A stretch of DNA of 64,000 nt from Flavobacterium sangjuense (GCF_004797125.1 NZ_CP038810.1:682001-746000), one strand, 5' to 3'; shown: positions 17,463 to 26,560, counted from the stretch's first letter. The notes: generated by a model not told the origin, from the letters alone. Program-made: numbers and translations.

Positions 17463-18446
17463 ATGAAAAAAATATTAATTACTGGTGCGGCTGGGTTTTT
17501 GGGTTCTCATCTTTGTGACCGTTTTATCGCAGAAGGATACTTCGTCATAGGAATGGATAACCTGATTACAGGAGATTTAAAAAACATAGAACATTTATTT
17601 AAACATAAGAATTTTGAGTTTTATCATCATGATGTTACCAAATTTGTTCACGTACCGGGTGATTTAGATTATATTCTTCATTTTGCATCACCCGCAAGTC
17701 CGATAGATTATTTAAAAATCCCAATCCAAACCCTAAAGGTTGGTTCACTTGGAACCCACAATCTTTTAGGTCTGGCTCGGGTAAAAAAGGCCAGGATTCT
17801 TATTGCTTCAACTTCTGAAATTTATGGTGATCCATTGGTACATCCACAAACAGAAGATTACTATGGTAATGTAAATACTATTGGACCAAGAGGTGTCTAT
17901 GATGAAGCCAAACGTTTTCAGGAATCAATTACAATGGCTTACCACACTTTTCACGGGGTAGAAACAAGAATCGTTAGAATATTCAATACCTATGGACCAA
18001 GAATGCGACTAAATGACGGGCGTGTTATTCCGGCATTCATTGGTCAGGCATTACGCGGAGAAGATTTGACGATTTTTGGAGATGGAAGTCAAACGCGGTC
18101 ATTTTGTTATGTAACAGATCAGGTTGAAGGCATTTTCAGATTATTGCATTCAGATTACGAGCAGCCTGTAAACATTGGAAATCCAAACGAAATTACCATT
18201 AAGGATTTCGCTGAAGAAATTATTAAATTAACAGGCACAAACCAAAAAGTAGTTTATCATCCGTTGCCAATTAACGATCCGATGCAGAGACAGCCTGACA
18301 CAACACGAGCTAAAAACATTTTAGGCTGGGAAGCAAAAGTTTCAAGAGAAGAAGGAATGAAATTAACGTATGAATACTTTAAATCACTTTCTTCAGAAGA
18401 ACTTTTAAAAGAAGAACATAAAAACTTCAAAAGTTATATCCACTAG
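17463..18446 (+). CDS. uxs: UDP-glucuronate decarboxylase (UDP-xylose synthase)
   Basis: This 327-residue extended SDR should convert UDP-glucuronate to UDP-xylose with internal NAD recycling. Motifs are [10 protein letters not shown] at 7-16, [12 protein letters not shown] at 74-85, [14 protein letters not shown] at 116-129, [17 protein letters not shown] at 135-151 (catalytic Tyr146 and Lys150) and FNTYGPRM. The IYGDP...HPQ and GNVN-x-IGPR segments separate this family from dTDP-glucose 4,6-dehydratase, so this is not a stand-in for the missing rfbB. It has a short extra Lys/Glu-rich C-terminal tail. It lies 7 bases after the ligase gene and 6 before the initiating transferase. Confidence 0.93.
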   Translation: MKKILITGAAGFLGSHLCDRFIAEGYFVIGMDNLITGDLKNIEHLFKHKNFEFYHHDVTKFVHVPGDLDYILHFASPASPIDYLKIPIQTLKVGSLGTHNLLGLARVKKARILIASTSEIYGDPLVHPQTEDYYGNVNTIGPRGVYDEAKRFQESITMAYHTFHGVETRIVRIFNTYGPRMRLNDGRVIPAFIGQALRGEDLTIFGDGSQTRSFCYVTDQVEGIFRLLHSDYEQPVNIGNPNEITIKDFAEEIIKLTGTNQKVVYHPLPINDPMQRQPDTTRAKNILGWEAKVSREEGMKLTYEYFKSLSSEELLKEEHKNFKSYIH

Positions 18447-18452
18447 TATTTT

Positions 18453-19820
18453 ATGGTTGCACAGCATACAGGGAGGTATTCAAAATACATTAGACCGATT
18501 AGTATATTATTCGATTTAATTGTCATAACTATATTTAGTCTTTATTTCTTTAGGGATTTAAGACTAAATAAGGTGTATTATTTGGCTTACCAAACTATCA
18601 CCTGGATTTCCATAGCGGTTATAGTAAGATATTATGAAATTTTCAGGTTTACTACTCCGGTAGATATTCTGACTAAACTGATGAAGCAATTCAGTGTGTT
18701 TCTATTGATTGTCATTGCTTTCTTTCCTTTTGCAAAGACGTCAATTTTTAGCGGTTCAGCTGTGGCGCTTTTTATGTCTGTGACCTTCATTATTGTTGTT
18801 GCCTTTAAAACCTTTTTATTTATTTATTTAAAAAGGTATAGGATTGTTACAGGAAGTAATTACAGAAATGCAATTATCATCGGATATACACCTGAAGCAA
18901 TTCGGTTAAAGGAAGTTTTTGAAACAAGGATAGATTACGGGTATAGGTTTGCGGGATATTTCTCGGACAAAAAGCAGAATCCAAATATTGTTGGGAAAAT
19001 AGACGATATTAAAAGTTTTACCATAGAAAATAAAATAGATGAGATTTATTGTTCTTTAAATGAAATTTCAAATGAAAAACTGAAAGAGTTAGTCGAATTT
19101 GCCGACGATAATAAAAAGGCAATTAAATTCATTCCTGATACTAAAGAAATTTTTTCTAAAAATTTAAAAGTTGATTATTACGAATTGTTTCCGGTACTAT
19201 CTCTTCAAAAAACACAACTGCATAATCCCTATATAAAAAGAGTTAAAAGGGCTTTTGATATTATTTTTTCATTATTTGTGATAATTTTTTTGTTATCGTG
19301 GCTGATTCCTATTTTGACTATTTTAATAAAATTGGAATCAAAAGGGCCTGTATTTTTTAAGCAGGGAAGACCGGGAATGGATGAAAAAGAATTTTTTTGT
19401 TATAAATTCCGTTCTATGCAGGTAAATGGATTTACCGAAAAGGAAGCCTCTAAAAATGACCCGAGAGTTACCAAGATGGGGAAATTTATGCGAAAAACAA
19501 GTATGGACGAATTACCACAGTTTTTCAATGTTTTACTCGGAGATATGTCGGTTGTTGGACCAAGACCACACTTATGGTCACAAAACAAAGCTTACGCCAG
19601 TAAAATAAAAAAATATATGGTACGTCATTATGTTAAACCCGGCATTACAGGTTTGGCACAAGTGAAAGGATTTAGAGGCGAAATTGAAACTGAAGAAGAC
19701 ATGGTAAACCGTATAAAACTTGATGTCTTTTATATCGAAAACTGGTCACTAATTATGGATATCAAAATCATTTTTCAAACAGTATTTAATATCTTCAAAG
19801 GAGAAGACAAAGCGTATTAG
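18453..19820 (+). CDS. Polyprenyl glycosylphosphotransferase (WcaJ/WbaP type)
   Basis: This 455-residue enzyme starts glycan assembly by moving a sugar-1-phosphate onto undecaprenyl phosphate. The N-terminal third has four hydrophobic helices, then a CoA-binding/Rossmann-like region (AIIIGYTPEAIRLKEV). The C-terminal bacterial sugar transferase domain starts near 265 with VKRAFDIIFSLF, followed by KLESKGPVFFKQGRPG, YKFRSM, KTSMDELPQFFNVL, GDMSVVGPRP and KPGITGLAQV, all family motifs. Glucose or galactose phosphate is the usual substrate. It is last in the 16121-19820 operon and overlaps the opposing GT4 gene by 4 bases. Confidence 0.95.
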   Translation: MVAQHTGRYSKYIRPISILFDLIVITIFSLYFFRDLRLNKVYYLAYQTITWISIAVIVRYYEIFRFTTPVDILTKLMKQFSVFLLIVIAFFPFAKTSIFSGSAVALFMSVTFIIVVAFKTFLFIYLKRYRIVTGSNYRNAIIIGYTPEAIRLKEVFETRIDYGYRFAGYFSDKKQNPNIVGKIDDIKSFTIENKIDEIYCSLNEISNEKLKELVEFADDNKKAIKFIPDTKEIFSKNLKVDYYELFPVLSLQKTQLHNPYIKRVKRAFDIIFSLFVIIFLLSWLIPILTILIKLESKGPVFFKQGRPGMDEKEFFCYKFRSMQVNGFTEKEASKNDPRVTKMGKFMRKTSMDELPQFFNVLLGDMSVVGPRPHLWSQNKAYASKIKKYMVRHYVKPGITGLAQVKGFRGEIETEEDMVNRIKLDVFYIENWSLIMDIKIIFQTVFNIFKGEDKAY

Positions 19821-21001
19821 AAAACCTCTTTTTCAATTAGGATTTTCATTTGATTATCTAAATCGAATACTTTTAGGGATTCGTCAAAAATCTGTTTTTT
19901 CATCACATCCAATTCCGATTTTTTTACTCTCGAAATAGCCTTAAGTTTTTCGTTTAAATCGTCATAATTTCCAACGGATGCAACCCAACCCAAATTATTC
20001 TCATTAACAATAGTTTCACCTTCGCCACCACCAAAATATAGTATTGGAAAACCAAGTGAACCATATTCAAAAATCTTAGAAGGAACAGAACCATAAATCC
20101 TGGTTTTTAACGGAACAATGGCAATGTCAAACGATTTTAGTTTATTATGTAATTCCTTTCTATCTAACATTCCGTGAAAGAATAGCTGTTGTTCTTTTTG
20201 AGATGAAATCAGCCCTTCTATTTGCGTTTTTTCGGCGCCATCACCAAAGATGTGAAATTCTACATTTAGTCCTTTTAAATCGATTTTCTGGCACAATTCA
20301 AATACGCCTTGCGCAATTCCGAGAAGTCCGGCATAGAAAATTTTTATAGGTTGATTTTCTTCCGTTTTTAATTCCATTTCAGAAATACTATGATCGGGGA
20401 AATTGCGATATAAAAAGCATTTTTTATCCGGAAATAAAGTATGAACGTGTGTGATAATTTCGTTGGATTGCCCTAAAATCAAAGTCGCTTTTTTATAAAT
20501 GTAGCGTTCAAAAAACAACGAGAATTTATGCGATAATGAACCTTTTTTCAAAGCACCCAATTCGATAGCGGCTAATGGCCATAAATCGGAAATGTTCAAA
20601 ATTATTTTTTTGTTTTTTAGCGAAAGCACAAAAACCGAAATAAAAGACAATAATAAAGGTGGCGATTGAATCACTACTTTCTTTGGTATTTTTTTGAATA
20701 ACAAATAGAAAAATAAGGTTACCGAAAATGACAAAACAGAAATAATTCGAACCAATAAATTTTTGCTGACACTTGGATAAATCCAAAGACGTTTAACCGT
20801 AATACCATCACGATTTTCAGTTACCGAAAACTTACCTCTATATTCCGGAAATAATGCTCCTTTTGGGTAATTTCCAAGTGGGCAGATAACCGAAACTTTA
20901 TAATTATTTTGATTTAATTTCAAAGCCAACTGCTCAATTCTATTGGCAGCTGCGCCTTTTTCCGGCGGATAATAATTGGATATGATTAGAATTTCTTTCA
21001 T
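19817..21001 (-). CDS. Glycosyltransferase family 4 protein (WbuB-like)
   Basis: This 394-residue GT-B enzyme has the N-terminal ISNYYPPEKGAAANRIEQLA segment typical of WbuB-like GT4 enzymes that act on an N-acetylated sugar, a middle hydrophobic stretch (VLSFSVTLFFYLLF), and a donor domain with FYAGLLGIAQGV, FHIFGDGAEK and VPSKIFEYGSLGFPILYF. WbuB-like enzymes often sit beside wecB, as here (wecB ends 45 bases upstream). A role adding a ManNAc- or FucNAc-type sugar is inferred. Confidence 0.87.
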   Translation of the reverse strand: MKEILIISNYYPPEKGAAANRIEQLALKLNQNNYKVSVICPLGNYPKGALFPEYRGKFSVTENRDGITVKRLWIYPSVSKNLLVRIISVLSFSVTLFFYLLFKKIPKKVVIQSPPLLLSFISVFVLSLKNKKIILNISDLWPLAAIELGALKKGSLSHKFSLFFERYIYKKATLILGQSNEIITHVHTLFPDKKCFLYRNFPDHSISEMELKTEENQPIKIFYAGLLGIAQGVFELCQKIDLKGLNVEFHIFGDGAEKTQIEGLISSQKEQQLFFHGMLDRKELHNKLKSFDIAIVPLKTRIYGSVPSKIFEYGSLGFPILYFGGGEGETIVNENNLGWVASVGNYDDLNEKLKAISRVKKSELDVMKKQIFDESLKVFDLDNQMKILIEKEVF

Positions 21002-21018
21002 GTAAGCACAATATTAAA

Positions 21019-21042
21019 CTTTGCGCCTTTGCGCCTTTGCGA
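21019..21042. repeat. Three tandem copies of an 8-base unit
   Basis: CTTTGCGC occurs three times in a row, the last ending in A. It fills the gap between the end of wecB and the start of the GT4 gene. Such CTTTGCG-type short repeats are known to me from intergenic regions of flavobacteria. A role is not clear. Confidence 0.6.
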
Positions 21043-21046
21043 GAGA

Positions 21047-22132
21047 TTATTTGGTTAGTAAAACAGCAATTATTCTTTCGGAAGCTTTACCATCCCAAAG
21101 CTCTGGAATTCCCGCTTTTCTTGGGCCATTTGCCAGAAATTCTCCAAATACTTTTTTTAAATTTTCAATCGAAGTCCCCACTAATGTATTTGTACCGATG
21201 TTCTGTGTTTCGGGTCTTTCGGTATTGTTCCGCATCGTAAAACACGGAATTCCCAAAACGGTAGTTTCTTCCGAAATGCCACCTGAATCGGTAATGACAG
21301 CAAAACTGTTTTTGATTAAATACATGAAGTTCAGATAACCTTGTGGTTCAACAAAAAGGATGTTTTTCAAATTCAGATTTTGTTCACCTAAGATCGCTTT
21401 AGTTCTGGGATGAATTGGGAAAATAATTTTTTTATCACCAACCATTTTGTCAATGCCAGCTAATAAATTCACTAACGATTTTTCTTCATCAACATTTGCC
21501 GGACGATGCAATGTTAAGACTATATAATTACCGGCTTCTAAATCAAATTTGTTCCAAAAACTTGGCGCAGAAATTCTGTCTAAATTTTGGTATAAAGTAT
21601 CAATCATCACGTTGCCCACAAAATGAATTGCAGAAGGTTCGGCACCATACTTTAAGAGATTTTCTCCTGCCCAAGTTGAGGTTGTAAAAAAATAATCGGT
21701 AATGCTATCCGTTACAATTCTGTTGATTTCTTCGGGCATTGTCATGTCTCCGGAACGAATTCCGGCTTCAACGTGTGTGACTTTTATGTTTAATTTTTTG
21801 GCAACAATAGCACACGCCATAGTCGAATTGACATCACCAACTACCAAAACCAAATCACATGGATTTTGCAACAACTCTTCTTCAAAGGCAATCATGATGG
21901 CAGCAGTTTGCACCGATTGGGAACCGCTTTTGACTTCGAGATTTGCATTTGGATGTGGAATGTTCAATTCCTCAAAAAACGTATCGCTGAGGTTTTTATC
22001 GTAGTGTTGGCCTGTGTGAACTAAACGATAGGAAAGTTTAGCTCCTTCGTTTTGCTTTTTTTCTATCGCTTTGATAATGGGCGCGATTTTTATAAAGTTA
22101 GGTCTTGCTCCTGCGACTATTGTGATTTTCAT
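21047..22132 (-). CDS. wecB: UDP-N-acetylglucosamine 2-epimerase (non-hydrolysing)
   Basis: WecB interconverts UDP-GlcNAc and UDP-ManNAc, supplying ManNAc-type sugars. Visible motifs are VAGARPNFIKIAP at 5-17, HTGQHYD, VVGDVNSTMA, HVEAGIRSGDMTMPEEINR-type segment, LTLHRPANVDE, and DSGGISEETTVLGIP, all standard. The 361-residue length is normal. I chose ATG at 22132, which gives the family start MKITIVAGARPN. An in-frame ATG at 22144 lies inside a 26-base repeat (22140-22165) and is probably not used. The product fits the WecG-type transferase at 14159. Confidence 0.95.
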   Translation of the reverse strand: MKITIVAGARPNFIKIAPIIKAIEKKQNEGAKLSYRLVHTGQHYDKNLSDTFFEELNIPHPNANLEVKSGSQSVQTAAIMIAFEEELLQNPCDLVLVVGDVNSTMACAIVAKKLNIKVTHVEAGIRSGDMTMPEEINRIVTDSITDYFFTTSTWAGENLLKYGAEPSAIHFVGNVMIDTLYQNLDRISAPSFWNKFDLEAGNYIVLTLHRPANVDEEKSLVNLLAGIDKMVGDKKIIFPIHPRTKAILGEQNLNLKNILFVEPQGYLNFMYLIKNSFAVITDSGGISEETTVLGIPCFTMRNNTERPETQNIGTNTLVGTSIENLKKVFGEFLANGPRKAGIPELWDGKASERIIAVLLTK

Positions 22133-22139
22133 TTTTTTT

Positions 22140-22165
22140 GTCATTGCGAGGAACGAAGCAATCTC
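22140..22165 (-). repeat. 26-base dispersed repeat, copy 1, upstream of wecB
   Basis: On the reverse strand this reads GAGATTGCTTCG then TTCCTCGCAATGAC, identical to copy 3 (45592-45617) and one base from copy 2 (45103-45128). The ATTGC/GCAAT ends can pair. It ends 7 bases before the wecB ATG. Confidence 0.85.
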
Positions 22166-22186
22166 ACTCTTCGTTCTTTCGTTAAT

Positions 22187-23500
22187 TTATTTTATCAATG
22201 AAACAAACTGTTTCAATTTTCCACTTTTGCTGCGTTCTAGTTTTTCTTTACGGTTAAATGAAAAAGTCAGACCACTTTCTAAATAAGTTGTAATGGCTTT
22301 TTCAATTTGTTGAATTTGAGCTTCGGTTAATTCTAATTCACTTACATATTCGATGTCAAAAGTATCGATTTTGGTTTGTTTTATCACAAATTCTTTGACA
22401 TTTCCATCGTCTTCGATGATGCTTTTGGTAACATAATAAAAGGTTAATCCCGGGGATTTTTTTCCGCTTGGCAAAACAGCAATATCGTTGGTTCGACCAA
22501 TTAGTTTCTTAAGAATCGGTTTTTTAGAAGTACTTTTTTCGTCTAAAATTCCAACATCGCCAATATCATATCGGATAAACGGATGCGCTTTATTATATAA
22601 TGATGTTATCACAATTCGGCCTTCTTTGCCATTTGGTAAAACGTTGTTTTCCTCATCTAAAATTTCTACAAAAATGGTTTCAGAATTCACCTGCCATTCG
22701 CCTTCCGGGTTTTGGAACGCAATCAAATCAAGTTCAGAGGCGCCATATTCATTGACAACCGGAACGCCAAATTGTTTTTCGAGCAGTATTTTATCATCAT
22801 CAAAAAGCATTTCAGAGGTTACAATGCAACATTTTAGTGTTGGGCAAACCGATGTTAAAACAATATTTTTCTTTTGTAAAAATTTGGCAAATAAAACTAT
22901 CGAACTGGTATAGCCATTGATATAATCGAATTTTTTATTTTGAAATTTGGTTAAGACTTTTTCTAAAACAACATCAGATAAATCAAAAATGGTAAAACGA
23001 TAACGATGGCTCAACAAGTCTTTGATACGCTCTTTTTTATTTCCGATAAAATCTAATGGGATTCCATAAAAACGGGCTTGTAAGGACGAATTAAAATCAA
23101 TTCCAAACCAACCGAAACGATAAATGATATTAGACCAGGTCAAGGCATGACAAAATTTATCTTTGGCAAAAATAAAAGGATCACCACTTGAGCCAGAGGT
23201 TTTGTTTACATAAACAGTTGATGGAGTATATCCTTCGGAAAGCCTTTCTGACAAAGGTTTTTGAAATTCTTTTTTAGTCATTATCGGAAGCTCATTCCAA
23301 TTGTCAAAAGAACTTTTTCCAACAAAGTCCTGATACGATTTGTTGTGTTTTAAATGATACTCAACGATTGCAGCCTTCTTTTGATTTACATAATTTTCAT
23401 ACTCAATTTCCGAAACAGCCAGAATTTTTTCCAATTCGACAGACGCTTCCTTCATAGGAAAGCCATTTAGTAAAAGCGAAAAATTGAAAAAGTTGAACAT
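22187..23500 (-). CDS. CapK-like adenylate-forming enzyme (phenylacetate-CoA ligase family)
   Basis: This 437-residue protein belongs to the PaaK/CapK branch of adenylate-forming enzymes. The ATP-binding motif is VNKTSGSSGDPF near 115; VVNEYGASELDLIAF and RYDIGDVGIL are further family motifs. CapK homologues are common in capsule and O-antigen clusters, where they are thought to activate an acyl or amino-acid substituent for transfer to a sugar. The substrate is not readable. The start at 23500 keeps the N-terminal FNFSLLLNGFP segment; ATG at 23455 is possible. It is first of a reverse set with wecB and a GT4 gene. Confidence 0.88.
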   Translation of the reverse strand: MFNFFNFSLLLNGFPMKEASVELEKILAVSEIEYENYVNQKKAAIVEYHLKHNKSYQDFVGKSSFDNWNELPIMTKKEFQKPLSERLSEGYTPSTVYVNKTSGSSGDPFIFAKDKFCHALTWSNIIYRFGWFGIDFNSSLQARFYGIPLDFIGNKKERIKDLLSHRYRFTIFDLSDVVLEKVLTKFQNKKFDYINGYTSSIVLFAKFLQKKNIVLTSVCPTLKCCIVTSEMLFDDDKILLEKQFGVPVVNEYGASELDLIAFQNPEGEWQVNSETIFVEILDEENNVLPNGKEGRIVITSLYNKAHPFIRYDIGDVGILDEKSTSKKPILKKLIGRTNDIAVLPSGKKSPGLTFYYVTKSIIEDDGNVKEFVIKQTKIDTFDIEYVSELELTEAQIQQIEKAITTYLESGLTFSFNRKEKLERSKSGKLKQFVSLIK

Positions 23501-23504
23501 AAAG

Positions 23505-23537
23505 ACAATAAAAAAGGGCTAACGAATGTCAGCCCTT
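23505..23537 (-). terminator. Terminator after the T9SS cargo gene
   Basis: On the reverse strand, stem AAGGGCT/AGCCCTT (23514-23520 with 23531-23537, extended by two inner pairs) is followed by a run of six or more T (23508-23513). It separates the cargo gene from the CapK-like gene that starts at 23500. Confidence 0.8.
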
Positions 23538-23559
23538 AAAAATACTATTTTATTTGTAA

Positions 23560-24906
23560 TTAATTTTTAAGAATTTTAATCACGTCTTTTGTGTTATCTG
23601 AGCTTAATTCGAAGAAATAAGCACCAGTTGAAAGAGAAGAAATATCCAATGTGTTTTCAATTCCGTTTAATGATTTAGTCATAACGATTTTACCTGTTAC
23701 ATCTGTAACGGATAAATTATATGAATCTGCATTTTCAGCAGCGATTGTAACTGTTGAAATTGCAGGATTTGGGAATACTTTAAATTTAGCAGCATTAAAA
23801 CTTGGAGTTCCTAAAGTATTATTAAATTTAAATGCACCTCCTACACCAGTCGTAGCAAAACCTCCACCCCAACCAAGAGTATCGCTTTTTAAAGCTAAGC
23901 ACGTGTGTGACAACCCGTCAATAGCTGTCCAGGTAAGACCATTATTCAAACTGTAAGAAGATCCGAAATTCCCATCTGATGAACCTCCGGTTACAAGCAT
24001 TCCGGGACCTGCAAAAGCAAGTGCTCCATGAAATATTCCTGTCCCAAATGTAACAGGTGTCCAGGTTGCACCACCATCAGCTGTACGAAATAATTCTGTT
24101 TCTAAAAAAGTTGGAGTTGGTAAACCGTCATAAGTTTCTTTTAAAATAAAACCATTGTTATTATCAGAAAAAGCAAATTCAGCAATAGATGTTGTATCAG
24201 TACCACCGCCAAAATCAGGAATAGGGGTAGTAATTTTTGTCCAATTTAAACCTTTGTCGGTAGAACGCATTAATTCACCGCCATCAGTTCCGAACCAAAC
24301 AGTATTTCCGTTCGCATAATATTTACCAGTATAACCATAATCAGTAGCTGAAGCAGCGATGTTAGCTGATGGAGTTCTTGTCCAATTAGTTCCTCCATTT
24401 GTAGTGGTATAAATTTCAAAATAACCACCTCTTTTATCACCCATACAAACACCATTGTTAGCATCAAAGAAATAAACAAAATTGCAAAATGAAAGACTTG
24501 GGGACGAAGAGAATGCTGCAGTCGTTTGTCTGGTCCAAGTTGTACCACCATCAATTGTTTTGTATACACCTTGTTGTGCTGATGTTGAACCTGTTGGAAA
24601 TGTAGAAACCCAAGCAGTACTCGCATCAACTGCAGTTATGTTTCCGATACCTAAACCTGTTGTATTACCAACACCAATAGAACCGGTTGTCCAGTTTGTA
24701 CCACCATTAATGGTTTTTGAAAATGTTTGATGATTTGTTGCGGTAACTCTTTGAACTAATGCCCATGCAATATTAGCATCAACCACAGCAATATCTCCTG
24801 TGTATGAACCGTCAACAGGGAAATTAGTGTTTTGTGTTGTCCACGAAACCTGAGCATTTGAAGTAAATGCAAATACTAATAAAGAGAAAAGTAATAATTT
24901 TTTCAT
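23560..24906 (-). CDS. T9SS type A sorting domain protein with YCF48-like repeats
   Basis: This 448-residue exported protein has a signal peptide (MKKLLLFSLLVFAFTSNAQ, cleavage near 18), then repeated W-containing beta-propeller blades of the pattern TxDGGxTWxxx / TxNGGTNWT, like YCF48/BNR repeats. The last about 70 residues, starting FKVFPNPAISTVTI and ending FFELSSDNTKDVIKILKN, form a type A C-terminal sorting domain for the type IX secretion system. It is thus predicted to be secreted or anchored on the cell surface. ATG at 24906 is chosen because it starts the signal peptide; the longer frame to 24957 crosses the promoter. Confidence 0.92.
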   Translation of the reverse strand: MKKLLLFSLLVFAFTSNAQVSWTTQNTNFPVDGSYTGDIAVVDANIAWALVQRVTATNHQTFSKTINGGTNWTTGSIGVGNTTGLGIGNITAVDASTAWVSTFPTGSTSAQQGVYKTIDGGTTWTRQTTAAFSSSPSLSFCNFVYFFDANNGVCMGDKRGGYFEIYTTTNGGTNWTRTPSANIAASATDYGYTGKYYANGNTVWFGTDGGELMRSTDKGLNWTKITTPIPDFGGGTDTTSIAEFAFSDNNNGFILKETYDGLPTPTFLETELFRTADGGATWTPVTFGTGIFHGALAFAGPGMLVTGGSSDGNFGSSYSLNNGLTWTAIDGLSHTCLALKSDTLGWGGGFATTGVGGAFKFNNTLGTPSFNAAKFKVFPNPAISTVTIAAENADSYNLSVTDVTGKIVMTKSLNGIENTLDISSLSTGAYFFELSSDNTKDVIKILKN

Positions 24907-24931
24907 AAGTTCAATTTTATATATTAAAAAA

Positions 24932-24939
24932 CAAAAATA
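24932..24939 (-). promoter_or_regulatory. Bacteroidota -7 promoter element
   Basis: Reverse-strand TATTTTTG, 25 bases upstream of the ATG at 24906 of the T9SS cargo gene. It supports the shorter start. Confidence 0.6.
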
Positions 24940-24992
24940 ATCTTTTTTTCCAAGCAAGATGAAAATTTAATAAACCATTAATATTTAAAAGT

Positions 24993-25000
24993 TATTTTTG
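24993..25000 (+). promoter_or_regulatory. Bacteroidota -7 promoter element for purD
   Basis: TATTTTTG followed by C, 15 bases before the purD ATG at 25016. No good -33 TTTG is seen. Confidence 0.6.
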
Positions 25001-25015
25001 CAATCAAAATAAATA

Positions 25016-26293
25016 ATGATGGTTATTTTACTACTTGGTTCAGGCGGAAGAGAACATGCTTTGGCATTTAAAATGCTTCAAAGTCCAATTTGCTCAACAC
25101 TTTTTGTTGCACCAGGAAATGCGGGAACTGCTTCAATAGCAACAAATGTTTCTATTAATCCAAATGATTTTAATGCAATAAAATCGTTCTCGATTCAGGA
25201 AAAAGTCGACATGGTTGTCGTTGGTCCTGAAGATCCATTAGTGCTAGGGATTTATGATTTCTTTAAAAATGATTCAGAGCTAAATCATATTCCGGTTATT
25301 GGGCCATCAAAACTCGGAGCTCAATTAGAAGGAAGTAAAGAGTTTGCCAAAGAATTTCTAGTTAAACACAAGATACCGACAGCAGCCTATGATAGTTTTA
25401 CGGCAGCAACTGTCGAAAAAGGATGCAAATTTTTAGAAACATTGCAACCACCATACGTATTAAAAGCCGATGGATTAGCAGCAGGGAAAGGTGTTTTAAT
25501 TCTTAACGATTTAGAAGAAGCGAAAACAGAATTACGAAATATGCTGGTTCATGCCAAATTCGGAAATGCAAGTGCCAAAGTGGTTATCGAAGAATTTCTT
25601 GACGGAATTGAATTGAGTTGTTTTGTATTGACAGACGGGAAAAGCTATAAAGTTCTGCCAACAGCCAAAGATTATAAACGAATTGGAGAAGGCGATACAG
25701 GTTTAAATACAGGCGGCATGGGAGCAATTTCCCCGGTGCCATTTGCAGATGCCGTTTTGCTTGAAAAAATAGAAACCCGAATTGTAAAACCAACAGTTGA
25801 AGGTTTACAAAAAGACGGAATTGAGTACAAAGGTTTTGTTTTTATTGGACTAATCATTGTTAAAGGCGAGCCAATAGTTATTGAATACAACGTCAGAATG
25901 GGTGATCCCGAAACGGAAGTTGTAATTCCGAGAATTAAATCCGATTTAGTCGAATTATTTCAAGCTGTTGCCAATGAGAAACTGAATGAAGTCTCGTTAG
26001 AAATTGACGAAAGAAGTGCCACAACAGTAATGGTAGTTTCCGGCGGTTATCCTGAAGATTATGATAGAGGCTTTGAAATTTCAGGAATAGAAAACATTCA
26101 GGATTCACTTGTTTTTCACGCAGGGACAAAACTTGAAAATGGAAAAGTCGTAACCAATGGAGGAAGAGTCATAGCCATCACTTCTTTTGGGAATGATTTC
26201 AAAGAAGCCATAAAAAAATCTTACCAAAATATAGACAAGCTAAATTTTGATAAGATGTATTTTAGAAAAGATATTGGCTTCGACTTACTTTAA
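25016..26293 (+). CDS. purD: Phosphoribosylamine--glycine ligase
   Basis: PurD (GAR synthetase) joins glycine to 5-phosphoribosylamine with ATP, the second step of purine synthesis. The 425-residue length is normal. The N-terminal ILLLGSGGREHAL motif, VVVGPEDPL, then the ATP-grasp domain with PPYVLKADGLAAGKGV, EEFLDGIELSCFVLTDG and the metal-binding EYNVRMGDPETEV are all present. Two ATGs overlap (25016 and 25019); either gives the same protein less one Met. It has its own promoter. Its last 9 bases overlap the tail of the opposing small membrane protein gene. Confidence 0.98.
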   Translation: MMVILLLGSGGREHALAFKMLQSPICSTLFVAPGNAGTASIATNVSINPNDFNAIKSFSIQEKVDMVVVGPEDPLVLGIYDFFKNDSELNHIPVIGPSKLGAQLEGSKEFAKEFLVKHKIPTAAYDSFTAATVEKGCKFLETLQPPYVLKADGLAAGKGVLILNDLEEAKTELRNMLVHAKFGNASAKVVIEEFLDGIELSCFVLTDGKSYKVLPTAKDYKRIGEGDTGLNTGGMGAISPVPFADAVLLEKIETRIVKPTVEGLQKDGIEYKGFVFIGLIIVKGEPIVIEYNVRMGDPETEVVIPRIKSDLVELFQAVANEKLNEVSLEIDERSATTVMVVSGGYPEDYDRGFEISGIENIQDSLVFHAGTKLENGKVVTNGGRVIAITSFGNDFKEAIKKSYQNIDKLNFDKMYFRKDIGFDLL

Positions 26294-26515
26294 GAAAGAA
26301 TGAGCCGTTGTATCTTGGTCTTCTTCGTTGTTGGCTCTGTGTTTTGCTAATTCCTGACACCAGTAAACAGTGTAGTATGCACAAACTATTATTAGTGTCC
26401 AGCTAACAATGTTAGCCAACCACCAGTTGCTTAACTCTAAAGAGCGTAAAAAATCTAGTGGTTTGAATAAAAAGTCTACAAATAAAGATTGAATGCCTTC
26501 AAAAAATGCTCTCAT
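26285..26515 (-). CDS. Small membrane protein, DUF6341 type
   Basis: This 76-residue protein has a conserved N-terminal amphipathic region (FFEGIQSLFVDFLFKPLDFLRSLEL), then NWWLAN and one transmembrane helix at about 32-52, ending in a charged cytoplasmic-type tail. I recognise it as a Flavobacteriia family (DUF6341) usually found next to a DUF6427 gene and upp, exactly the setting here. Function unknown. It is tail-to-tail with purD (9-base overlap). Confidence 0.85.
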   Translation of the reverse strand: MRAFFEGIQSLFVDFLFKPLDFLRSLELSNWWLANIVSWTLIIVCAYYTVYWCQELAKHRANNEEDQDTTAHSFLK

Positions 26516-26527
26516 TTTATAAAATGT

Positions 26528-26548
26528 TATATTTACAGCACAAATGTA
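26528..26548. promoter_or_regulatory. Divergent -7 elements between DUF6341 and DUF6427 genes
   Basis: Reverse strand: TACATTTG at 26541-26548, 25 bases before the DUF6341 ATG. Forward strand: TATATTTA at 26528-26535 (last base off consensus), 25 bases before the DUF6427 ATG at 26561. The two are nearly back to back, so the transcripts may compete. Confidence 0.5.
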
Positions 26549-26560
26549 TAAAATATCCTT

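Noticed and set aside
17463..18446. Call as rfbB (dTDP-glucose dehydratase)
   Set aside because: IYGDP...HPQ and GNVN-x-IGPR motifs are those of UDP-glucuronate decarboxylase.
21019..21042. CRISPR-like repeat
   Set aside because: Units are 8 bases in direct tandem with no spacers, and no cas genes are present.
21021..22004. Forward frames over wecB, some of 100 residues or more
   Set aside because: They are shadows of wecB, with no start context and with composition unlike real proteins.
24270..24629. A 119-residue reverse frame over the T9SS cargo gene
   Set aside because: It is another frame of the repeat region of the real gene and has no known motif.
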